This document shows, one piece after another, positions 33,701 through 45,700 of a stretch of 64,000 nucleotides of DNA (its first letter is position 1; every line of letters starts with the position of its first letter). The DNA comes from Cordilura impudica (Eukaryota; Arthropoda; Insecta; Diptera; Scathophagidae). Location of the stretch: the NCBI GenBank assembly GCA_963682025.1, contig OY821518.1, forward strand, positions 142,700,529 through 142,764,528, written 5' to 3'. Both the position numbers and the translations under genes were made by a program. The notes under the pieces are model-generated. The model had not been told where the DNA came from and searched no databases. It saw nothing but the letters and a program-made list of their open reading frames with translations.

Positions 33701-36700
33701 GCAAGACCCCACCCATCCGGCGAGCTAGGCCCCTACGCCAGCACGTGCGACCAGCAAAGGCTCAGGGAAACGGAAGCGGATCTTCCACCACCGCCGCACC
33801 ATTACAGCTTTTAATTTAGTTTTAATAAGACTGAATGCCATTTTTATGTTGTTTTTGTAAACTTAATTTTGTATTAATTATTTATGTTTACTTTAACGTA
33901 TTTTTGTATATGTATCTATGAAGTTCAGGAATTGTGGAATATTTGGTTAGTATGGACTCTCATTAGTTGTCAGTTACTTGGGAAGTAATTATTCTAGAAT
34001 TTTATACCCTATACCTATCTCCGATCAGGGTATGAGTTTATGCTGATTTTTGTAATCAGCATAATCACCATTTTGTTATACCAATTTACTCAGAATCATT
34101 TTCTGACTCGATTTAGCGATGTCCGACCGTCTGGCTATCTGTCTGTGTCCATGTAAAAACTTGAAATCAATCTACAGGGCGCCAATATACTTTGATGAAA
34201 TGTTTGATATAATCTTTTGTTAGTGATAGCACGAACGTTATTGGAATTTGTGAAAATCGGTACATATTCAGAATTAGTGCAAATAGAAATGGTCCCTATG
34301 AGATCGACTTAAACTGCTCTAAAAAATATCTCGGTCAAATTTGGGTTATATACGTTTAAGATCATTTTTAGTCATAATCCCCATAATTACCTGCTTACCG
34401 ATCTTCACTTAAATCTATAAAAAAAAAAATAAAAAGTTATAATTTCCTTATCAAATTTGGTTGAATATTGCTTGCTTGCGAAAAATAACTGATTTTGTCA
34501 TATGTGGTCATGATCCGTCCATTTTTTCATCTAGTCTCCATATAAATATACGATCCGATACGACCCTTTTTCATATCGGCAGGCAACAAGCTTATAACAA
34601 TGCCAAAAGTGCATATAAATTTAATTTATGCCAAAGGTGCATATAAAATAATATAAACAAGTTCGTAAGTTCTCCATTGATTAGGTTATGGGTTCATCTG
34701 ATGAAGATTTCCCACTAGTGGTTTCAATCTCTGTTCTGGACATTTACTATCTAAGATTTAACCAATAAAAAAAAAACATTTGCATTTAAAATTATTATTT
34801 TGTTATTCACATTAATTTATTTTTATAAATTTTTTTAGTATACGTTTCTTAAATAAAACAAGTAAGAAAATTATAGTCGGTCTAGACCGACTATAGGATA
34901 CCCTATACCATGCGTTTAGAGACCCTACCCCATAGGCCCAGCTAACTGGACATAGAAAATAAGCATAAACCACATATGAGTGGGATTTTTATAATTTTTT
35001 TTGTCTGCAGATATGAAAAAGATCATATCGGATGCTATATCTATATGGGGACTAGGCCCAAAAATGGACCGATCCTGACCATGTTTGGTAAGGTCTCTTG
35101 TATTTTGCAAAAATATATACAAACAAAATTTGAGAAGAATCAGTGCAACATTTTTGTTTTTTAATAGATTTAAGGGCAGATCGGGAAGCAGCTCTATATG
35201 GGGCCTATGACTAAGAGTTGTCCCACAGGGATAATTTTTGGACTACTGATTAATGGATGTAATAAACACATACAAACCCAATTTGACTAAGATTTATGTG
35301 ATAATTTGGATCTTATGACAATTTAAGTCGATTTCATAGGGGTCATTTGTATGGGGGCTAGGTCTGAACATGGACCGATTCTCACCAATTTCAATAGCGT
35401 TCATCCTATGGCCGATAAAAGCTTATATACCAAATTTCATCAAAATATATTCATATTTGCGACCTGCAGTTTGATTACAAGCTTTACATGGACACACAGA
35501 CGGACGGACGGACGGACGGACGGACGGACATCGTTAAATCGAATCAGATAGTGATTCTGATTCGATCGGTATAATTAAAGATGGGTCTAGGTCAAATATT
35601 TTTGGTTGTTACAAACAGCAGCACAAAGTCATTATACCCAAACCACATAGTGGTATAGGGTATAAATATTGCGCACACTCATCGTGACTTAAATGCTGTA
35701 GCTCATACAATTTTTATTGAACTAGTTCGTGAAACATAGTTCAAAAAACAAAAGTTCAAAAAAAAGAGCGATCGAACTATAAGAATGAACTAGTTCTTTT
35801 AAAATAATTGAACTAAAAAGAGCACTCCCTAAAAAGAACCAGAATGCCCAACACTAACACGAATATATCACAAAATTAATGGAATAGCAAACTATTCCAA
35901 TAGCAATTTTGTAAAATACAACAGCAAGTGCCATCTATGTATCAATTTTAGCAAACAACTGCAGGGCAAACAACTGAACAATTGATAGATTTTTAGTACT
36001 GAGAATGCCTTAAAAAAGTGTTTGTTACCACCCATAAAATCAAACAGTTACATTTTATGAGATTATCATAATATTTCGACTAAGACGATAATGGCTCGTG
36101 AGCTAAACCATCTTCAAAAACTAGTATGTTTTAATTTTAAAACAGATTTCATAATCTTCGATTCTGCATCAATTTAAAAAAGGGCACCTTTAGAAAAAAA
36201 AAGAAAACTTAAAAGAACTCTAGTATCGTTATATTTTAATATGTAAATTTCAAACAAAAAATATAAATATTGCATGTACTATTCAAAAACAATAAATAAA
36301 ACAAATAGGTATGTTATTTTCGGGTATGCCGAATTTTTTGATATCCTTCACGCGAGTTTTATGTTAATATTAATATCTGAACTCATTGGACAATTTATAA
36401 CAGATGTAAACAAAATATTTGAAAAAGTAAACAATTTGTTAAACTTAGTAGATACTGTATTTTCATTTCAATTATATATTCTTCCTTTATTTACATATTT
36501 TAACAAATTTGATATTTACATATGAGATCTTATCTTTACATATAGATATTGCAACAAATAATATATAGGATCTAAAGATATTAAATAGTTTTTATTTTAT
36601 TTTTTTTAATGATTTTTAAAGGAAAATGGGAGGAAAAAACCTTTATATGATTTAATATATTCAAATACTATCTGAAAATGTTTATATGCTTATAGGAGGT

Positions 36701-39700
36701 TTATTAGAAATAATAGACCTCTATAAGCATATAATTTTCAATTTGGTGATTTCTTTTTAATTTTACGTTAATTCTCTACATTCTCTTAGCAGTGGGTAAG
36801 AGGAATTTTCAATTTTGGCAAAATAATTGTTATTAATCCTTGTTATGAAATCAATAATTTTTTCATAACCTGTTTCTTCATGAAGAAGATTTGTAGGATA
36901 CCTCCAGGGCTTTTTATTTATCATTTTAAGACATTTGTTTTGTATAATTTGTAAGCGTTTTAGGTGGCAGTTGGCAGCGTCACTCCAAATAGGACACGCG
37001 TATGTTAATACTGGCCTTATAACACTTTTGAATAGTAGATTTTTGTTTTGGTGGTTTAGAAATGACCTTCTATTTAGTAGTGGCCATAATGCTTTAAATG
37101 ATTTTATAGCTTTTTGGCACGTAGCCATAATATGTTGTTTAAATGTAAGCTTTTTGTCCAAGACAACTCCGAGATATTTGACATCGTTAAGTACATTTAT
37201 GGTATTATTTCCAATAAGAAGATGACGTCTTGGCAGTCTTTTGGGAGATTTGTTGAATGGAAAAATTATTGCTTGGGTCTTGTTTGGATTAATTTTGATT
37301 TTCCATTTGTGGAAATATTTACTGCAATTTACAAGACCCTTTTCCATTTTCTTCAGGAGTGCACTTGTAAGTTTGTTTGAAGAAGTTAACGCAATATAAT
37401 CTGCGTAATAAGCAATTTTCATATATTTTGGGACTTTAAAATCGGATGTCTATATCGAGTAAAGCAATGGCGACAAGACTGATCCTTGAGGTAACCCTGA
37501 GGTAATGGTTTTTGGAGTTGATGTTTCATTATTAATCGCAACTTTAAAGCTTCTGTCGTGAATGAAATCTGAAATAAGTTTACATAGATATTTTGGTATA
37601 TTTGCATCAAGAAGTTTAAATAAGAGGCCATTATGCCAAACGGTGTCAAACGCTTTTTCAATATCTAACAATATTAGACCCGTTGAACGTTTATTGCGTT
37701 TGTTTGTGATTATTTGATTTTTAATCCTACGTATTTGGTGAGTAGTGCTATGCTTTTTTTTAAATCCAAATTGTTCTTTAGCAACAATAGAATTGGTCGT
37801 TACAAATTCACTAAGACGAGAATGTAGTATTTTTTCAAATATTTTACCTAAGTTACTTAATAGACTAATAGGTCTATTGCTATTTGGGTTATTTTTTGGC
37901 TTATTAGGTTTGTTGACAGCTATAACCTTAGCATTTTTGAAATGGTTTGGGAAATAGTTGAGTTTGATGCAGCTGTTAAATATTATAACCAGTAATTTTA
38001 GAGCTTTGAGTGGTAGTTTCTTTAAGAGCAGGTAGGGGACATTGTCTAAACCAGGGGATTTTTTATTGATGAGACAATATTCATTAGTTCTTCAAGAGAT
38101 GTATAAATTGCAGATTCGGAACTGGGGGTTTTCCTTCTTAAATTTATTTACTGTTGTATTTATTAGTGTATCTGCCGAGTGGTTATAGTTCGAAGTGAGG
38201 TTATTTGCTTGGACAAATGTATTTGCCAGGACTTCAGCCTTGTCCTTATTGTGTATTTTCAACTTTAAAGTGAGCGATTTTATTTTTTCCTTTTCCTCGC
38301 AAGTTCCTGCTTATTTTCCAAAATGATTTATCACCTGGTTTAATTGGATAATAATTGAGACCATTTCTTATTGCGCTCCGAATTAATACTTTTATCAATC
38401 ATGTTACTTAGAAACTTAGTACATTGATTATAAAAAGTTTGCTCGGCTATATTTGAAGATCATTGGCTTTTTCTTTTAAAGCTTCTTCTTAGTTTAATAT
38501 ATTTCACAGTACTTTCTGGTAATGTGTAATTATTTTGTTGGGTTATTTTAGGTGTAGACCCATCCCTTGCTTCGAAAACTACATTTATAAATTTCCTGAT
38601 CAATTACTGCCTTGGTATTGTATATATCCGAATATAACGTGATTTTATTGTCTAAAAAATTCATATAAATGTTCCAGTTGGTTGCACTATAATCATAATA
38701 ATTGAGGTCAACCTGCAAGGCCATTGATCTTTTAAGAGTACATATATTGGGGCGATGGTCTGATGGTATTTCGTAATCCATTGTTTTTACGTCTATATCT
38801 AAAGCGGAGTTGCTTAAAATAATACCGACTGGGGATGCTTCGCGATTGTGTTGATGGGGGAATAGGGTTGGACTATTAGGATAGTGTATGAAAAAATTGC
38901 TTGATTGCTGTAGATTGTTCAGTGCGATTCCTGCCGTAATATTTGAACGGCTATTCCAAGAACAATGTTTGGCATTTAGGTCACCAAAAACTATATATTC
39001 TTTGGTGGAAGGTGTTATGTTCAAGATATCAGCACAGAAGTTATGGGAATATTTTGGTGAATATAACGAAGATACAACAATAGGTCTATTATTTATAATA
39101 ACTTCAATTGAGATGTTTTCGATTGATGAAGTGTTTGATATAAAGAGCTTTTTATGAGCGACAGATTTATGAATTAACAGAGCTCCTCCTCCTGCTCTTG
39201 CATCTGTTCTGTCACTTCTATATAAATAATAATTTTTAAAATAGGGTCTATGATTTTCTGGAAAAAATGTTTCATTCAAAGACGCTATTTTAATATTTTC
39301 TCGTTGAATTAGTATCTCAAATTGTTTTAATTTAGAAAAGTTTGAAATGCCATTAGCATTCAAGTGAAGCATTTTGAATTCGTTTAAATTATTAGTATAA
39401 TCCATGGGCGTATTTTACCATTGACATTACAACTTTGATTTGTTGTACTTTTGAAGTGCACCTATGCAAATCATCCATAGCTGTAGTGAAAATATAAAAA
39501 AGCTAATCAATGCTAAATAAATCGTTGTTTGTTTTCAGCTGGTTAGCATATGTAGCTTTGCTGTTATTATTGATGTTATTGTTACAATTTGTGTTATTGT
39601 TATTTAAATTTGGGAAATCAACCTTTGATTGAAATGAAATATTCTGTTGTTGCCTGCTGTTGTTATGACTTTTGGAAGTTACTCTTGTTCTAGTTTCCAA

Positions 39701-42700
39701 ATAGAGAGAACGTAACGGACAGTTGATATCGTTTGCAGAGTGATCAGTTCTCTGTTTTCCATGTTTTTTGCAATTAAAAAATGTAAAAACAGCTGGTCTT
39801 TTTTCATTTGTGTTAAACGGACACACACTTGTATGATGTTGTTCTGCACATATCATACACGCACCACTTCGATGGCAATGTTCACCGCCATGGCCGTACA
39901 TTAAGCAGTTCCAACATTGAGTTGGTTTATTTATGGATCTAGATTTGTATTTTTTTTTCCAAGAAATTATGATATTGGAAATTGTCCTTACATTTTCTAA
40001 GGCAGTTGGGTTAAATTTTTTACGACCAAATTGAACTTTGTAAACAGCATTGTTGTTCGTACTGAATTTGGTGACTATTTCAGCCACGGAAGAAGGGGAT
40101 AGGTCGTAGTTTTTTAACTCTTCGACGATGTCCTCAGAGTTTATGCGGGGTAAACCGTGTAGAAAGGTTGTGTATAACCTATTATCTTTGGAGCCATATG
40201 AATGAAACTCCATTTTACTCTCTTTAAGAATTTGCTTGTAGCATTCGTACAATTCTTTAGTTGGAGCAAAAATTTTGGTACCAATTGAAGTACGTTTGAA
40301 AATACAATCTTTACCAAGTAGTTTTCGTATTTCTGCAAATGAGGCGTTGGCTTCTACAACTATAGGTGGAGGTTTGTGTTGTTTAATATCGTTAATATAT
40401 GATGCAGGAGTTACGTCCATATCATTGAGGCCAGCAAGTAGGCTAAATCTGTTGCAGGAAGTTGACGCGATGTTTGGGTTAACAAAACCCAGAGGCAGTT
40501 TTGTCATCTTGTTCGCAAGGAGCTTTCTTTTAGATGAAGATTTGGCCCCTCGGGCCATCGCTAAATTTTTATTCCTGTATTAAGCTGAATTGACTACCAC
40601 GTGAGTTCAAATGAGATCAAGAATAGGCAATTGCAAAAACAAAAATATACACTTGTTAATTTTAACTAGTTGTACTCTAAGCGCTTTAATTATTTACACG
40701 ACCGTTCGTAAAGAGAATTAGATTCGAACTGGCTTAATACTGTATAAATACAACAAACACTGAATTTTTGTAATTTTTTCGAGGTGTCTCCATATCTTAG
40801 GACATATCTTGGCATAAGGATGCCCGATTTACCCCATTTTATATATTAACCTGCTCAAAATAATGATTAAAATAATGATTATTTTGCGAATGAGCGGTAT
40901 TGTTATAAGGATCAATAATATGTGTACTTTATGGGGACGCAAATTAATTTCGATGCATAGTGATGTGGAGGGTATAAAACGTAATTTTTTTATAATGGTC
41001 ATTTTGCATGAATGTGAACTAAAGATTACTTTTACATCATTTTTTGTTTCATCTACAGGACTATTTGAGTGATATATCTGTATACTCTTAATTATTAAAA
41101 TGTGTTTATATATAAGATGGCCACCTCCAAATATGTGGGAAAATTTTGAATCACAATATAACGATTCAAAAAAAGGTCGAAAATTACTAAAATTACAAGA
41201 AGTGAAATAAAACAAAATTTCGATGCTACAAATAGTTCTGTTCATTTACTTTCCCAATAAAAACCAGTAAAAACCGAAATTTTAGAAGAGAGTAAGAAAA
41301 ATTAGTTCTCAAAAACATAGAAACAGCTGCTTGTAAACACATTTGAAAGTGAAGAAGAAGTGAGACTCTAAATTAAAATAATCTAACCCATAAAAACAAA
41401 GTTTTTATTAAAACTCTTTCTTTCCTTATGCATATGAGTTTTGAATATATCCATGACTGTGCGTGACTGTATGTGACTATCTTAAAATTAATCTTTGGTC
41501 ACAACAAGTCTATGCACAAAGTTTCAGATCGATCGGATGAGGGGAAGTGAGGTTTTAATCTCTCCGTGACTGTGCGTGACTACATCAAAGTTAATCCTTT
41601 TTTCACTTCAAGTCTATCGACCAAGTTTCAGATCGATCGGATGAGGGGAAGTGAGGTTTTAATCTCCCTGTGACTGTGCGTGACTATGTCGAAGTTAATT
41701 TATATCGATCAAGTTTCAGATTGATTGGATGAGGGGAAATCCATTTTAAATCTCTCCGTGACTGTGCGTGACTAAGTCAAAGTTAATCTTTTTCACAGCA
41801 AGTGTATGGACCAAGTTTCAGATCGATCGAATGAGGGGAAATGACATTTATATCACTCCGTGACTGTGCGTGACTACCCCAAAATTAATCTGTAGTCACA
41901 ACAAGGCTATGGGCCAAGTTTCAGATCAATTGGATATGGTGGAATGGGGTTGACCCACGACAGACAGACAGACAGAGAGTATGAGTTAAAAGAACGAGTT
42001 TAAAAAGAAATATACCTTAATTACAGGAATTTATTTTATTTAACATGTAAAAATATTCATTGAAACTAATATCATTACCTAATATCGTTCAAAAGCAATG
42101 AAAATCAACATTTATTGTGAAAGAAATTGGCAGATACACATATTTTTTTTTTTTTTTTGGCAGGAACCGGTTTTAAAAGATTAAAATTAATGAAACCTGG
42201 TTATGTGAATATTAATTTACTTCTATCGTTAATTTCCTCTGAATTATTATTTAAAATTTTGCACAAAAATAGAATTGTAGTATTTTTGCTTTATTTGCCA
42301 CAAAACTCAATCATATGTTTTTCAAACATATGTTTTTTCTTGCTTGCTAATTCTTACTGGCAAAAATATATTCAGTAAAAACTAGCAAGTTTTCAAAAAA
42401 TTAACTGTCACTTTATGCTCTCATTTGTTCTCTTTTATTGGGTTTTTGAAGTAAACGAACAGGATCCAGTAAATTTTGTGATAATTTGTACAAATTATTA
42501 TAAATTATTACGTAAACGAACAGAGCTAGTTACTGATAAAAATTTTACAAATGTATGCCCTGAAAAGGGCACTTTATCTCTTCCGTGTACATCTATTTGT
42601 AGAAACCGTGGCTACAAAGGTAAAGGAATTTTTTTGAAACGGTGTATTGTCCGTTTAAAGCCTGGAAAAATGAGATTTTGTGAGAGCTGTTATCAGAAAT

Positions 42701-45700
42701 ACAACTTTAATGTAGTAATCATGAAGTTATAAGAGCTGAGATTACAATATATAGTATAATATAATAACAAATCCAAACCAAAAAATTATTTTTGAAAAAA
42801 AGCCTATGAAGAAGCTATTAAATCGAACAATGTAAACACATGAAAAGAAGGTATGGATTAAAAATAAAGCATGAATTCTGTGTGATTTAGCAAAAGGTAC
42901 AAAACTAATAATTGTCGATGGATATATAAAATAAATCAAATTCAAATGCTTCTTTCTATTGTACGGTATGAAGCACGATTGGTGACTTGCGGTTTTACTC
43001 AAGAATATGGTCTGGATTACGAAGAAACATTCAGTCCAGTTATAAAGTATGATTAAATAAGATTGATACTAGCTATTGCAGTTTCTGAATGTATATCAAT
43101 AAAACAATTTGACAATAACACAGCATTTTTCATGACGAAATACAATAGGTATTTTTATACCTTCCACACTACTGTCCTTATAAAAGGAGAAGTGGATCAG
43201 GCGATGTCCGTTTGTCTGTCTGTCTGTCCGCAATAGGTCGAGTGGATCACACTACTTAGGCTAAAATATTCTTTATAATCTGCAGCAGTTTGATATTAAA
43301 TTTGGAGCCTTTAGATGAGGCATGCCCAGAAGTTTCCGAATACATGGAGCTCATTTTGTAAAGTAATAATTTGATTTTAATAAATTATAATCTGATTTTT
43401 CCAAGTGCTTTTTAATTCACAGCTGCAAACTATTTTTGAAATGGAATCATATGTACATTAGACAACAATAAAATCTACATTGAATATCTCGGTCGTTAAT
43501 GTGTACCAAAAAAGCATATATATCAATGTGTAGTTAGTTGCTTTGCGCTTTGGCGTAACCAGGAAAAAACAACAAAAAACGAAAAGACAAAATTGTTCGT
43601 GTTTTTGCATTGCCTGGTGCTAAGTGGTGTGTGTCTCTTAGAATACACTGCCTATGTGCTTTTACAAAAACAAAAGTCCACTGAGTGCATGGGACGTGGG
43701 CATATACATATGTATGATCTAAACTTATACATATTTGCAATTTATATTGATGATGGTTTGTTGGTACTTATATAATGTTGATAAATTAGCGAATGAGCAA
43801 TTTTGAAATTAAAGAGTGTAAAATTGATGAATTTCTAGGTTTTCAAATGAGAATTTTAAGTTCTGGAATGTTATTTTTACATCAATATCAATATTGGATG
43901 GATCCTTAACATAATTATCAATGATAAGTAGACCTGATGTATCATTTGCTGTTGGAGTGCTAAGCAGATTTATGGGAAATCCATGTCATATACAAATAAA
44001 TGAAGCAAATTACAAGTAAGAAAATTATAGTCGAACTCGAGCGACTATGCGATATCCTACACCATGCGTTTAGAGAATTGGTCTTGGGTCCAACTAAATG
44101 GGTATAGAAAATAAGCCTAAACCAAATCTGAGTGGAATTTTTATTATTTTTTGTGCCTGCAGTTCTGAAAAAGTTCATATCGGATGCTATATTTATATGG
44201 GGCCTAGGTTGAAAAATAGACCGATCCTGACGATAATTGATAAAGCCACTTATTTTTTTTTTTTTGCAAAAACACATACATATGAAGATCGGGAAGCAGC
44301 TTTATATGGGGGCCATGACTAAGAATTGTCCTATAGGGTTTATGTTTATACTACTGATTATTAAATGTAAAAAACACATATAAACCCAATTGAACCGAGA
44401 TCTATATGATAATTTGAATCTTATGGCAATTCAAGTCGATCTCATAGCTCTGATTTTCACCAATTTCAATAGCTTCGCCCTGTGGCCGATAGAAGCTTAC
44501 ATACCAAATTTCATCAAAATATATTCATATTTGCGACCTGTATAAACCATGGATAGTCCGTTCATTCAACTACTTGTACGGTGGGAAAAAATTAGAAGGA
44601 CCGGACGTACATTTGTCCGGTATTCCTCCCGACGCTTATTAGTTTGCGGAAAATTACAATTGATTAGTTCTGTCTTCCATATTTCCACAATCTTCACATT
44701 TGAGGTATTTTTTTTTATTATTTTTGTTGCTCAAAATTTTTGATGTACAAGGAAAATTAAAAAATCGATTTTTTTACCACAGCGGGAAATGCAAAATATT
44801 AAAACCTTTTTTTGCATTTCTCTTTCTGAATGTACAACTTGTCGAGAGTGTTGTATCAAAATTTCAAGTAAATCGGAGAAAAACTTAAAAAGATACAGCG
44901 TTTCGAGCGACCGGCCTCATACGGTATATCGTATATAAATCGGTTTCCAAAAAACTTTAAACCGATTTTCTCGCAAATAAATGTTCGATATCCGTGAACA
45001 TCATAACTCAAAATCTACTTGACCGATTATTTTGAAATTTTACACACTATATCTACACATAAACCATCAGGTAACAACGAAGAGTTTTTTTTATTTTTCA
45101 TTCTCTTCCCCATTTTTTAACAACAAATTCCCAAAATTTCATTGCAAAAATCGTGTTTTTCACTCAAAATGCTGCAAAAAAAAAATAAAAAAAAATTGAA
45201 AAAAACTCTTCGCCACTACCTCAGGAAACATGTCGCCTTTTAAACGCATTTCGATTTTTTTATTTCACATGGTCCGGTAACGAGTTATGATGTTCACCGC
45301 AAAACAACAACGCCTCCGGAGATTCGCTGTCACGGACTTATTTATTCAAATTTTTAATTGAAAATTTTTTCAAAGATTCTTCGAATGTTATGCAATAACG
45401 TGTATATGAAATAAATAATCCAACATTATTCATATCTTCAAAAAAGAATTATGAAAATATGACTTTTTTTAACTTTTAAAACCTTACCCCCCATTAAAGT
45501 AATTCTAGCTAAGAAATAAGTGAGCTAGAAAAAGGTTCCACAACAAAGAGAAGGATGTACAATTACAAAAATAAATACAATTAAGAAAATTGTAGTGGTC
45601 TAGACCGACTATACGATATCCTGAGCCATGTGTTTAAAGAAAGGGTCTTAGCTCCAACTGATTTGATGTAGAAAAAAAGCATAAACCAAATATGAGTGGC

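Larger units (their letters stand above)
36590..40640 (-). mobile_element. Jockey-like non-LTR retrotransposon, nearly full length
   Basis: On the minus strand, ORF1 (40558-39503) is followed after about 100 bp by ORF2, with endonuclease (39405-38548) and RT (about 38300-36763), then a 3' UTR and T-rich plus-strand tail near 36590-36617. The order and the zinc-knuckle gag are those of the Jockey clade. ORF1 is intact but ORF2 is broken. The ends are approximate; no target duplication was established. Confidence 0.85.

Noticed and set aside
36935..37380. Plus-strand open frames opposite the Jockey-like RT
   Set aside because: Shadows of the minus-strand RT frame, which carries all RT motifs.
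41453..41960. CRISPR-like array of repeats and spacers
   Set aside because: The whole ~100-bp unit is repeated, not a short repeat with unique spacers, and the genome is eukaryotic.
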